A DNA stretch of 64,000 nucleotides, taken from contig CAWFMV010000008.1 of NCBI GenBank assembly GCA_963817015.1, forward strand, positions 248,001-312,000. The letters run 5' to 3'. Every line of letters begins with the position of its first letter. The stretch's first letter is position 1. The notes under the pieces are model-generated. The model searched no databases and was not told the DNA's origin. It saw only the letters and a program-made list of their open reading frames with translations. This DNA comes from VAZQ01 sp963817015 (GTDB taxonomy: Bacteria; Pseudomonadota; Alphaproteobacteria; Rhizobiales; Xanthobacteraceae). Below are positions 27,419-36,546 of the stretch, in pieces. A program made the position numbers and the translations under genes.

Positions 27419-29469
27419 CCTGCTCCCCCGAACCTGAAGATGAACCAGGTGATCAGCGCGGCCACTCCGATCAGCATGGCGAAGGCATAGTGATAGAGAT
27501 AGCCGGTCTGCAGCCGTACCACGTTGCGGGTGACGTCAAGCACACGGGCGGAAACGCCATCAGGCCCGAACCCATCGATCAGCCAGCCGTCGCCGCCCTT
27601 CCAGAGCAGGCGTCCGAGCCATAGCGTCGGCCGTACGAGCAGCACGTCGTATATCTCGTCGAAGTACCACTTGTTGAGCAGGAACCGGTAAAGCGGCTCG
27701 TGCTGGCGGGCGAGTTCGCCCGGAAGCTCGGGCTTGCGGATGTAGAAATGCCACGCCACCAGGAAGCCCAGCGCCATCATCACGGTCGGGGCGACAGCCA
27801 CCCAGGCCGGAACGTGGTGCATGTCCTCGATGATGTGGTTGCCCTCCGCGAACTGCAGCGAGCCTCGGAAGAAGGCCGCGATCTCCTCGCCGGCAAAAAG
27901 GTCCTTGAACGGGTAGCCGGCCAGAATCGACCCTGCCGCCAGGACCGCGAGCGGGATGAGCACCACCATCGGGCTCTCGTGGGCGTGATCGTAGTGCGAG
28001 CGATCGTGCGGATGACCGTGGAACGTCACCAGGATGAGCCGCCAGGAATAGAACGAGGTGAGGGCCGCCGCCGCGACCGTGCAGGCGAAGGCGTAGATCG
28101 CCGCGGGGTTCTTGGTGGCGTAGGCCGCCTCGATGATCGCATCCTTGGAGAAGTAGCCGGCCGTCAGCGGGAACCCGGTCAGCGCCAGCGTGCCGATGAC
28201 CATCATCGCATAGGTGAACGGGATCTTGTCCTTGAGCCCGCCCATTTTCCAAATGTCCTGCTCGTGATGCATGGCCATGATCACCGAGCCCGAGCCGAGG
28301 AACAAGAGGGCCTTGAAGAAGGCATGGGTGAACAGATGGAACATCCCGACCGAATAGGCGCCGACCCCCATGGCGACAAACATGTAGCCGAGCTGCGAGC
28401 AGGTCGAATAGGCGATGATGCGCTTGATGTCGTTCTGTACCAGGCCGACGGTGGCGGCGAACAGGGCAGTGGTGGCGCCGATGACGATCACAAAAGTTTG
28501 TGCGACCGGCGCGAGCTCGAAAAGCGGTGACAGCCGCGCCACCATGAACACGCCCGCCGTCACCATGGTGGCGGCATGGATCAGCGCGGACACCGGCGTC
28601 GGCCCTTCCATGGCGTCCGGCAGCCAGGTGTGCAGCAGGAACTGGGCCGACTTGCCCATCGCGCCCATGAACAGCAGCAGGCAGATCAGCGTCAGCGCAT
28701 CGACGTCCCAGGCCAGGAAATGAATGGTCTTGCCGGTCAGCGAAGGCGCCTGCGCAAAGACGGCAGTGAAATCCACTGCGCCCGTCATCATGAAGACCGC
28801 AAAGATGCCGAGCGCAAAGCCGAAGTCGCCAACGCGATTGACCACGAAGGCCTTGATCGCCGCCGCATTCGCCTCGGGCTTATGAAACCAGAATCCGATG
28901 AGCAGATAGCTCATCAGCCCAACGCCCTCCCAGCCGAAGAACAGCTGGACCAGATTGTCGGACGTCACCAGTGCCAGCATCGCGAAGGTAAACAGCGACA
29001 GATAGGCGAAGAAGCGCGGCCGGTACGGATCCTCTTCCATGTAGCCGATGGAATAGAGATGGACGAAGGCCGAGACCGTGGTCACCACCACGAGCATGAC
29101 CGCTGTGAGCGTGTCGACCCGCAGCGCCCAATCGACCCGCAGATCGCCGGAGACAATCCAGCTTGCGATCTGCACTCGCGCGTCCTGGCCGAATCCCACG
29201 CTCACAAATGCGATCCAGGACAGGATCATCGCGATGAACAGGAGCACCGTGGTGATGAGCTCGGCGGAGCGGGATCCCGCCGCCGCAGGCTCCGCCGCCG
29301 CATGCGCATCGGCATGCGCTGCCGCGCCACTCCGCTGGGGCTCCGGATGCGCATGATGATCTTTGCCCGATGCCGAGCCGCCCGGGTGGCGCGCACACGC
29401 GCCGGCTAGCGAGATCAGGCCTGCCACAATGGCGCCGATCAGCGGCAGGAAGACGATCGCCTGATACAT
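27415..29469 (-). CDS. nuoL: NADH-quinone oxidoreductase subunit L
   Basis: Distal proton-pumping subunit of complex I, 684 residues. Motifs: LFFGWEGVGLMSYLLIGFWF (key Glu), LTLICLLLFMGAMGKSAQFL with LLHTWLPDAMEGPTPVSALI, and DIKRIIAYSTCSQLGYMFVA. The C-terminus carries the lateral helix and a last transmembrane segment (FAMLIGVAALITWFIFRFGG). Unusual: a ~40-residue His/Ala/Pro-rich loop (about residues 27-67, including GKDHHAHPEPQRSG) is inserted between the first and second helices. The frame is intact. Confidence 0.95.
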   Translation of the reverse strand: MYQAIVFLPLIGAIVAGLISLAGACARHPGGSASGKDHHAHPEPQRSGAAAHADAHAAAEPAAAGSRSAELITTVLLFIAMILSWIAFVSVGFGQDARVQIASWIVSGDLRVDWALRVDTLTAVMLVVVTTVSAFVHLYSIGYMEEDPYRPRFFAYLSLFTFAMLALVTSDNLVQLFFGWEGVGLMSYLLIGFWFHKPEANAAAIKAFVVNRVGDFGFALGIFAVFMMTGAVDFTAVFAQAPSLTGKTIHFLAWDVDALTLICLLLFMGAMGKSAQFLLHTWLPDAMEGPTPVSALIHAATMVTAGVFMVARLSPLFELAPVAQTFVIVIGATTALFAATVGLVQNDIKRIIAYSTCSQLGYMFVAMGVGAYSVGMFHLFTHAFFKALLFLGSGSVIMAMHHEQDIWKMGGLKDKIPFTYAMMVIGTLALTGFPLTAGYFSKDAIIEAAYATKNPAAIYAFACTVAAAALTSFYSWRLILVTFHGHPHDRSHYDHAHESPMVVLIPLAVLAAGSILAGYPFKDLFAGEEIAAFFRGSLQFAEGNHIIEDMHHVPAWVAVAPTVMMALGFLVAWHFYIRKPELPGELARQHEPLYRFLLNKWYFDEIYDVLLVRPTLWLGRLLWKGGDGWLIDGFGPDGVSARVLDVTRNVVRLQTGYLYHYAFAMLIGVAALITWFIFRFGGAG

Positions 29470-29471
29470 CG

Positions 29472-29780
29472 TCAGCCCTTCATGAGATTGATGTCTTCAA
29501 CCGCAATCGATTTCCGATTGCGGAAGTAGACGACCAGAATGGCGAGCCCGATGGCGGCCTCCGCGGCCGCAACCGTGAGCACCAGGAGCGCGAAGATCTG
29601 CCCGATCAGATCGCCGAGAAAGCTCGAGAACGAGACCAGGTTGATGTTGACCGCGAGCAGGATCAGCTCGATCGACATCAGGATGACGATCACGTTCTTG
29701 CGGTTGAGGAAGATGCCGAAGATTCCGAGTGTGAACAGGATCGCGGCGACGGTGAGGTAGTGGCCGAGCGTGATGATCAT
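29472..29780 (-). CDS. nuoK: NADH-quinone oxidoreductase subunit K
   Basis: Small three-helix membrane subunit (102 residues) of complex I. Conserved Glu residues lie in VIVILMSIELILLAVNIN (helix 2) and FALLVLTVAAAEAAIGLAIL (helix 3), the pattern needed for proton transfer. The start MIITLGHYLTVAAILFTLGI is standard. It overlaps the nuoJ stop by four bases (ATGA), indicating translational coupling. Confidence 0.96.
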   Translation of the reverse strand: MIITLGHYLTVAAILFTLGIFGIFLNRKNVIVILMSIELILLAVNINLVSFSSFLGDLIGQIFALLVLTVAAAEAAIGLAILVVYFRNRKSIAVEDINLMKG

Positions 29781-30394
29781 GACAGTCCCTGCCCCGACCG
29801 GACCTTGACGATCTCGATCGCGGTCGCCTTGGTGCGCGCGACCTGGTCGGCGATGTTCTGGCGCTTGGTTTTTTCCCGATGCCGCAGCGTGAGCACGATC
29901 GCCCCGATCATGGCGACGAGCAGCACGAGGCCTGCCGACTGGAAGTAATAGATGTAGCGGGTGTAGAGCACCATCCCGATCGCTTCGGTGTTGGGCACGC
30001 TCGCGATCGGCGGGGTCGGCGCCGCAATCGACTGCGAGATCGTGGGCGCGATCGTCCAGCCGGCGACCACGAGAAGAAGCTCGGCGAGAAAGATCACACC
30101 CACCAGCGCGCCGATCGGCAAGTACTGCAAAAAGCCCTGCCGCAGCTCCGCGAAGTCGACGTCGAGCATCATCACCACGAACAGGAACAGCACCGCGACC
30201 GCGCCGACATAGACCACCACCAGGATCATGGCGAGGAACTCGGCGCCGAGCAGCAGGAACAGCCCGGCCGCGTTGAAGAAGGTGAGGATCAGAAACAGCA
30301 CGGAATGAACCGGGTTCCTGGACGCAATAACCATCACCGCCGAGGCGATGCTCACACCGGCAAACAAATAGAAGAACAAGGCGGTAATGATCAT
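29777..30394 (-). CDS. nuoJ: NADH-quinone oxidoreductase subunit J
   Basis: Membrane subunit J of complex I, 205 residues, five helices. It begins MIITALFFYLFAGVSIASAV; the pi-bulge helix 3 region is AEFLAMILVVVYVGAVAVLF. The basic C-terminal tail (RHREKTKRQNIADQVARTKA) faces the cytoplasm. I chose this start over upstream frame continuation because it opens the family's hydrophobic N-terminus right behind nuoI, with a four-base gap. Confidence 0.95.
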   Translation of the reverse strand: MIITALFFYLFAGVSIASAVMVIASRNPVHSVLFLILTFFNAAGLFLLLGAEFLAMILVVVYVGAVAVLFLFVVMMLDVDFAELRQGFLQYLPIGALVGVIFLAELLLVVAGWTIAPTISQSIAAPTPPIASVPNTEAIGMVLYTRYIYYFQSAGLVLLVAMIGAIVLTLRHREKTKRQNIADQVARTKATAIEIVKVRSGQGLS

Positions 30395-30398
30395 CGGC

Positions 30399-30887
30399 TC
30401 ACCGGTAGGGGGCGTCGAGCTGGATGTTCTTGGCGATCTCGCGCTCCCAACGGTCGCCGTTCGCGAGCAGGCGCTCCTTGTCGTAGTAGAGCTCCTCGCG
30501 CGTCTCGGTCGCGAACTCGAAGTTCGGCCCCTCCACGATGGCATCGACCGGGCAGGCCTCCTGGCACAGGCCGCAATAGATGCATTTGACCATGTCGATG
30601 TCGTAGCGGGTGGTCCGGCGCGTGCCGTCGTTGCGGCGCGGGCTCGCCTCGATGGTGATCGCCTGCGCCGGGCAGATCGCCTCGCACAGCTTGCAGGCGA
30701 TGCAGCGCTCCTCGCCATTGGGATAGCGGCGCAGCGCATGCTCGCCGCGGAAGCGCGGCGAGATCGGCCCCTTCTCGAACGGATAGTTGAGTGTCGGCTT
30801 GGCCTTGAAGAAGTAACGCATGGCGAGCGCGAACGCCACGACGAACTCCTTCAGGAACGCAGCGCGAGCGGTCTGATCGAGTCTCAT
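30399..30887 (-). CDS. nuoI: NADH-quinone oxidoreductase subunit I
   Basis: Peripheral-arm ferredoxin-like subunit with two [4Fe-4S] clusters (N6a/N6b). Motifs CIACKLCEAICP and CIYCGLCQEACP supply all eight Cys ligands. The N-terminal amphipathic helix is LKEFVVAFALAMRYFFKAKP, and FRGEHALRRYPNGEERCIAC is typical of the family. It has 162 residues, starting MRLDQTARAAFLKE. The frame is intact. Confidence 0.96.
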   Translation of the reverse strand: MRLDQTARAAFLKEFVVAFALAMRYFFKAKPTLNYPFEKGPISPRFRGEHALRRYPNGEERCIACKLCEAICPAQAITIEASPRRNDGTRRTTRYDIDMVKCIYCGLCQEACPVDAIVEGPNFEFATETREELYYDKERLLANGDRWEREIAKNIQLDAPYR

Positions 30888-30903
30888 GGTCCTGATCCTC
30901 TTC

Positions 30904-31143
30904 CTAGGCCTCGAACATGCTGCCGAGCCAATAGCCGAGCGTAGCGAAGGCCAACAGGTCGAGCGTAAGCACGACACGACGCACGACCGACAGGCTGATG
31001 TCGCCGCGCTCGTCCTCCGGCAAGGACTGAGCGCGCGCCTGCACGGCTCGTTCGAGGTTGCCAATGAACAGGTGGTAGAAGATCGCCGCGACGACCGTCC
31101 CGGCGATCGCACCGATAAGGCCAGCAAACGATAGATCGATCAT
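30904..31143 (-). CDS. small membrane protein inside the nuo operon (between nuoH and nuoI)
   Basis: 79 residues, starting MIDLSFAGLIGAIAGTVVAA. It has two predicted transmembrane helices (GLIGAIAGTVVAAIFYHLFI and VLTLDLLAFATLGYWLGSMF) joined by a charged linker (RAQSLPEDERGDISLSVVRR). I do not recognise the family. It is co-directional, 12 bp after nuoH and 16 bp before nuoI, so it is part of the complex I transcript. It may be an assembly or accessory membrane factor; this is inferred from context only. Confidence 0.8.
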   Translation of the reverse strand: MIDLSFAGLIGAIAGTVVAAIFYHLFIGNLERAVQARAQSLPEDERGDISLSVVRRVVLTLDLLAFATLGYWLGSMFEA

Positions 31144-31155
31144 GGCGGCGCCTCA

Positions 31156-32181
31156 TCATCTCGGTGCCAGTCCCCCGTATTGCAGGACCCCCGCAACGAT
31201 CACGACCATGGCCAGCGAGACCGGCAGGAACACCTTCCAGCCCAGCCGCATCAGCTGGTCGTAGCGATAACGCGGCACGATCGCCTTCACCATGGCGAAC
31301 ATGAAGAACATGAACAGCGCCTTGAGCACAAACCAGATCACCCCCGGGATCCAGGTGAACGGCGCGACCGGATAGGGCGGCAGCCAGCCGCCCAGGAATA
31401 GAATCGTCGCCATCGCACACATGGTGGCGATGGCGATGTATTCGCCAAGGAAGAACAGCAGGAACGGGGTCGATGAATATTCGACCGCGAAGCCTGCCAC
31501 GAGCTCCGACTCCGCCTCCACGAGATCGAAAGGTGGACGATTGGTCTCCGCCAGCGCCGATATGAAGAAGATCACGAACATCGGAAACAGCGGCAGCCAG
31601 AACCAGTTGAACAGGCCGTATCTGCCGATCTGCGCCTCGACGATGGCCGACAGATTGAGCGAGCCCGCCAGCAGCAGCACCGTGATGATGACGAAGCCGA
31701 TCGATACCTCGTACGACACCATCTGCGCCGCCGAGCGCAACGCGGCCAGGAACGGGTATTTCGAGTTCGACGCCCATCCCGCCATGATCACGCCGTAGAC
31801 CATGAGCGAGGAGATGGCGAAGATGTAGAGAATGCCGACATTGATGTCGGCAATCATCCAGTCCTCGGTGACCGGGATCACCGCCCAGGCGGAGAGAGCG
31901 AGCGAGGCGGTGACAAGCGGCGCCAGCAGATAGACGCCCTTGTTGGCGCCCGAGGGAATGATCGGCTCCTTCACGGCGAACTTGATGAGATCGGCAAACG
32001 ACTGCAACAGGCCCCACGGCCCGACCACGTTCGGGCCGCGCCTGATCTGCACCGCCGCCCAGATCTTGCGGTCGGCGTAGAGCACGAAGGCGGTCACGAC
32101 CAGCAGGATGACGAGCAGGAACACGCTCCAGAAGATCATCACCAGGAGCGGCCAGAGATAGTCGTTGAAGAGCTCAACCAT
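31156..32181 (-). CDS. nuoH: NADH-quinone oxidoreductase subunit H
   Basis: Membrane subunit that forms much of the quinone tunnel, 341 residues, eight helices. Conserved loops: YADRKIWAAVQIRRGPNVVG, GPWGLLQSFADLIKFAVKEP, ALAETNRPPFDLVEAESELV and AGFAVEYSSTPFLLFFLGEY. These carry the Glu/Arg residues at the quinone site and E-channel. The frame is intact; the start is MVELFNDYLWPLLVMIFWSV. Confidence 0.97.
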   Translation of the reverse strand: MVELFNDYLWPLLVMIFWSVFLLVILLVVTAFVLYADRKIWAAVQIRRGPNVVGPWGLLQSFADLIKFAVKEPIIPSGANKGVYLLAPLVTASLALSAWAVIPVTEDWMIADINVGILYIFAISSLMVYGVIMAGWASNSKYPFLAALRSAAQMVSYEVSIGFVIITVLLLAGSLNLSAIVEAQIGRYGLFNWFWLPLFPMFVIFFISALAETNRPPFDLVEAESELVAGFAVEYSSTPFLLFFLGEYIAIATMCAMATILFLGGWLPPYPVAPFTWIPGVIWFVLKALFMFFMFAMVKAIVPRYRYDQLMRLGWKVFLPVSLAMVVIVAGVLQYGGLAPR

Positions 32182-32187
32182 CGCCGG

Positions 32188-34242
32188 TCACTCCGCCGCG
32201 CTCAGCGCGGTTTGGCCCTCGGCGATCACCGAACATTCCGCCATGACGGCGGAGGCGCGCGCGATCGCGTTGGTCAGATAGAAATCGTCGACGGCCGAGA
32301 CGAACGGCGCCTTGGCGGGCGAGCCGCCGAGGCCGGCGAGCTTCTCGATGTCGGCCGCATTGCCTTCCTCGATGCGATCGATGCGCTGCAGGTGCGGATG
32401 CGCCTTGAACATCGCGGTGCGCAGCTGCGCGAGCGAGTCATAGGAAAGCCGGCTGCCGAGCACATCCGACAGCGCCCGCAAGATCGCCCAGTCCTCGCGC
32501 GCGTCCCCGGGCGGGAACGAGGCGCGTGCCGCCATCTGCACCCGCCCCTCGGTGTTGACGTAGAGGCCGGATTTTTCAGGGTAGGCTGCGCCAGGCAGGA
32601 TGACATCGGCGCGGTGGGCACCGCGATCGCCATGGGTGCCGATGTAGACGACGAAGGGACCCGGATCGACCTCGATCTCGTCCGCTCCCAGCAGGAACAG
32701 AACGTCGGTCTTGCCCCCCGCCATGGCGCGGGCATCAAGCCCGCCGGCGCCGGGCACGAAACCGATATCGAGCGCGCCAACGCGCGAGGCGGCCGTGTGC
32801 AGGATGCCAAAGCCGTTCCAGCCGTCCTTGATCGCGCCCGACTTTGACCGCCGCCTTGGCGGCAAGCGAGAGCACGGCCTGGCCATCAGGCGCGCGCCAG
32901 CGCGCCGTGGCCGATCAAAACGATAGGCTTCTGCAGTCCGCCGAAATCGACCGACGCGAGGCTGTCGGGCCCGGCGCCGAGATAGTCGTATTTGTAGGTG
33001 AGGTCTGCGTTCTCGCCGATCAGGCCGATCCTGAAATTGCCGGCCCGCCAGCGTTTGCGAATGCGGGCATTGAGGACGGGCGCCTCCCGGCGCGGATTGG
33101 AGCCGACGATCAGCAATCCATCCGCCTGCTCAATGCCGGCGATGGTGGGATTGAAGAGGTAGCTCGCCCGGCCCCATTTGGGATCGAGCACGGAGCCATC
33201 TTCCCGGCAGTCGAGATTGGCGACGCCGAGCCGCGTCATCAGATCCTTCAGTGCGAAGATTTCCTCGGCCGCCGCAAGCTCGCCGACGATCGCGCCAATC
33301 TTCTTCGCACTCGTTGCCTTGACCTTGGATGCGATCGCCGCGAAGGCGTCCGCCCAGGCGGCCGGCTTGAGCACGCCGCCAACGCGGAGATAGGGCTGGT
33401 CGAGCCGCTGCGTGCGCAGCCCGTCAACGACGTGGCGGGTCTTGTCGGAAATCCACTCCTCGTTCACGTCCTCGTTCACGCGCGGCAGGATGCGCATCAC
33501 CTCGCGCCCGCGCGTGTCGATGCGGATCGCCGAGCCGAGGGCGTCCATCACGTCGATCGACTCGGTCTTGTTGAGCTCCCACGGCCGCGCCGCGAATGCA
33601 TAGGGCTTCGAGGTCAAGGCGCCGACCGGGCAGAGATCGACCACGTTGCTCTGCAGCTCTGACGTCATCGCGCTTTCGAGATAGGTCGTGATCTCCATGT
33701 CCTCGCCGCGCCCGATGGCGCCGAGCTCAGGCACGCCCGCCACCTCGGTGGCGAAACGGATGCAGCGCGTGCAGTGGATGCAGCGCGTCATCACCGTCTT
33801 GACCAGCGCGCCGAGATACTTGTCCTCGACCGCGCGCTTGTTCTCGTGGTAGCGGCTGGCGTCGACCCCGTAGGCCATGGCCTGGTCCTGCAGGTCGCAT
33901 TCGCCGCCCTGGTCACAGATCGGGCAGTCGAGCGGATGATTGATGAGCAGGAATTCCATCACGCCTTCGCGCGCCTTGCGCACCATCGGCGAGCGCGTGC
34001 TGATCACCTTCGGGGTGCCGTCGCGGTTGGGCGGCAGAGTCCTTCACCCCCATCGCGCAGGAGGCCTGCGGCTTCGGCATGCCCTGCACCTCGATCAGGC
34101 ACATGCGGCAATTGCCGGCGATCGAGAGCCGCTCGTGGAAGCAGAAGCGCGGAATTTCCGCGCCCGCGGCCTCGCACGCCTGGAGCAGGGTGAACTCCGG
34201 CGCAACATCGATCTCTTTGCCGTCAACGATCAGCTTGGTCAT
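32188..34242 (-). CDS. nuoG: NADH-quinone oxidoreductase subunit G (frame breaks)
   Basis: 75-kDa Fe-S subunit of complex I. The N-terminus MTKLIVDGKEIDVAPEFTLL leads to the [2Fe-2S] ligands in EIPRFCFHERLSIAGNCRMC; then DCPICDQGGECDLQDQAMAY, the [4Fe-4S] RCIHCTRCIRFATEVAGVPE and a molybdopterin-fold domain. The C-terminal part includes HRADVILPGAAYPEKSGLY and ends EGQTALSAAE. Breaks: an extra T at ~34037, an extra base at ~32886 and a compensating one at ~32835. The corrected length is about 684 residues. It lies 6 bp upstream of nuoH. Confidence 0.94.
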
Positions 34243-34257
34243 GGCGTGTGTCCGAAG

Positions 34258-34626
34258 CTAGCGGCCCCTCTTCTTGGAGGCGGACGCCAGATGCCAAAGT
34301 GCCATCGCGGGGAAGATCGTCAGCACCGGAGCGACCGTGGCGAGCATCACGTAGAAGTTGGAATTCCGCGCGGACGGCACATACGGCAGCACAGGCAGCA
34401 TGGCCAGGACCGCGATCGATACGCAGAAGAAAATCGCCGCCAGGACGCTTGACTGCACGCGCGCCACCACCAGGCAGAAGGCGATGCAGGCGACGAGCGC
34501 TGAAACTGCCGGCAGAACGCGTCCGATCCAGATGACAAGCTCCGGCGCCGGTCCGCCCGAACCCGTGACGGTCAGGAGCGCGAGCCCGAGCACCACCAGC
34601 GTGCCGATCAGGTACCAGAGCGTCAT
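34258..34626 (-). CDS. four-helix membrane protein inside the nuo operon (between nuoF and nuoG)
   Basis: 122 residues. The ATG overlaps the nuoF stop (ATGA), so it is translationally coupled. Four hydrophobic helices are visible: WYLIGTLVVLGLALLTVTG, LPAVSALVACIAFCLVVARV, SVLAAIFFCVSIAVLAMLPV and FYVMLATVAPVLTIFPAMAL, followed by a short basic tail (ASASKKRGR). I do not recognise the family. Sitting among the complex I genes, it may be an assembly or stability factor; no motif indicates chemistry. Confidence 0.8.
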   Translation of the reverse strand: MTLWYLIGTLVVLGLALLTVTGSGGPAPELVIWIGRVLPAVSALVACIAFCLVVARVQSSVLAAIFFCVSIAVLAMLPVLPYVPSARNSNFYVMLATVAPVLTIFPAMALWHLASASKKRGR

Positions 34627-35928
34627 GCCGCCGCCACCGGCTCGGGATGCGGGTTCGCGGTGTAGAGGTCGATGCGGCGCTCGATCTCGGGGCGGAAGTG
34701 GCGCAAGCAGCCCCTGCACCGGCCAAGCCGCGCCGTCGCCGAAGGCGCAGATCGTGTGGCCTTCGATCTGGGTCGTGACCTCCATGAGCGTGTCGATCTC
34801 GCGCTTGTGGGCGCGGCCCTCCGCCATGCGGTTGAGCACGCGCCACATCCAGCCCATGCCTTCGCGGCAGGGCGTGCACTGGCCGCAGCTCTCATGCTTG
34901 TAGAAATACGAGATGCGCGCCATCGCGCGGACGATGTCGGCAGACTTGTCCATCACGATCACGGCCGCAGTGCCGAGCGCTGACTTCTTGTCGCGGCAGC
35001 CGTCGAAATCCATGAGCAGGGTGTCGGCCTGATCGGCTCCGGCCGGCACCAGCGGCATCGAGGAGCCGCCCGGGATGACGGCGAGCAGGTTGTCCCAGCC
35101 GCCGCGCACGCCGCCGGCATGCCGCTCGATCAGCTCGCGCAGCGGAATGCCCATCGTCTCTTCGACGTTGCAGGGCTTCATCACATGGCCGGAGATGCAG
35201 AAGAGCTTGGTGCCGGTGTTGTTCTGCCGGCCGATGCCGGCGAACCAGGCCGCGCCGCGGCGCAGGATGTCGGGCACCTGCGCGATCGTCTCCACGTTGT
35301 TGACCGTGGTCGGGCAGCCATAGAGGCCCATATTGGCCGGGAACGGCGGCTTCAGCCGGGGCTGGCCCTTCTTGCCCTCGAGGCTCTCGAGCAGCGCCGT
35401 CTCCTCGCCGCAGATATAGGCGCCGGCGCCGTGGTGGACGTAAAGATCGAAGTCCCAGCCGTGGACGTTGTTCTTGCCGATGAGCTTGGCCTCATAGGCC
35501 TGGTCGATCGCGGCCTGCAGGCGCTCGCGCTCGCGGATGAACTCGCCACGGATGTAGATGTAGCCGGCATTCGCCGCCATGGCGGCGCCGGCGTAGAGGC
35601 AGCCCTCGACGAGAAGATGCGGGTCGTGCCGCATGACCTCGCGGTCCTTGCAGGTGCCGGGCTCCGATTCGTCGGCGTTGACGACGAGATAATGCGGCCG
35701 GTCGCCGACCTGCTTGGGCATGAACGACCACTTGAGCCCGGTCGCGAAGCCCGCGCCGCCGCGCCCGCGCTGACCCGAGGCCTTCACCTCGTTGACCAGC
35801 CAGTCGCGGCCTTTCTCGATGAAGCCCTTGGTGCCGTCCCAGGCGCCGCGCTTGCGCGCGCCCTCGAGGCCCCAGTCATGCTGGCCGTAGAGGTTCCTGA
35901 AGATGCGATCCTTGTCGTCGAGCATCAT
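34623..35928 (-). CDS. nuoF: NADH-quinone oxidoreductase subunit F (one frame break)
   Basis: 51-kDa subunit binding NADH, FMN and cluster N3. It starts MMLDDKDRIFRNLYGQHDWG. The FMN/NADH regions are GQRGRGGAGFATGLKWSFMP and HHGAGAYICGEETALLESLE; cluster ligands are in ESCGQCTPCREGMGWMWRVL and HTICAFGDGAAWPVQGLL. An extra T at ~34707 shifts the last 25 residues; the corrected C-terminus is RHFRPEIERRIDLYTANPHP. The corrected length is 434 residues. It directly follows nuoE. Confidence 0.95.
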
Positions 35929-36546
35929 TCAGCCTTGTGCTTTGAGCGTCGTCTTGAGCGTCGTGGGCCCGCCGACCGGCGCCGAGAGCTGGCGGTCGAT
36001 CTGCGGGCCGGGCTTGGGCGTCCTGCCGGCGGCAAGCTCGTCGAGGACCTTTTCGAACGTCTCAGGCGTCAGGTCTTCGTAATAGTCGTAGTTGATCTGC
36101 GCCATCGGGGCATTCACGCAGGCGCCCAGGCACTCGACCTCTATCCACGAGAATTTGCCGTCCGCGGTAACGTGGTGCTGATCGCCGATTCGGCGCTGGC
36201 AGACCTTCTTGAGCTCGTCGGAGCCGCGCAGCATGCAGGGCGTCGTGCCGCAGAGCTGCACGTGGTACTTCCCGACCGGCTCCAGGTTGAACATGGTGTA
36301 GAAGGTCGCGACCTCGAGCACGCGGATGCTGGCCATGCCCAGCAGCTCGGCGACATGCTCGATCGCCTTCTGCGGCAGCCAGCCTCCGGCCTGCTCCTGC
36401 GCGCGCCACAGGAGCGGGATCACCGCGGATTGCTGGCGGCCTTCCGGATATTTCGCGATCTGCTTCTTGGCCCAGGCGAGATTGTCGGCCGTGAAGGAGA
36501 ATTCCTTGGGTTGAAGATGCGGCTCTGCGAGGCGGCGGACGGCCAT
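35929..36546 (-). CDS. nuoE: NADH-quinone oxidoreductase subunit E
   Basis: 24-kDa subunit carrying the [2Fe-2S] cluster N1a. Thioredoxin-like fold with ligands in VQLCGTTPCMLRGSDELK and WIEVECLGACVNAPMAQINY. The N-terminal helical part is YPEGRQQSAVIPLLWRAQEQ. It has 205 residues, with an Ala/Pro-rich C-terminal tail typical of alphaproteobacteria. The start ATG overlaps the nuoD stop by one base (TAATG). The frame is intact. Confidence 0.96.
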   Translation of the reverse strand: MAVRRLAEPHLQPKEFSFTADNLAWAKKQIAKYPEGRQQSAVIPLLWRAQEQAGGWLPQKAIEHVAELLGMASIRVLEVATFYTMFNLEPVGKYHVQLCGTTPCMLRGSDELKKVCQRRIGDQHHVTADGKFSWIEVECLGACVNAPMAQINYDYYEDLTPETFEKVLDELAAGRTPKPGPQIDRQLSAPVGGPTTLKTTLKAQG

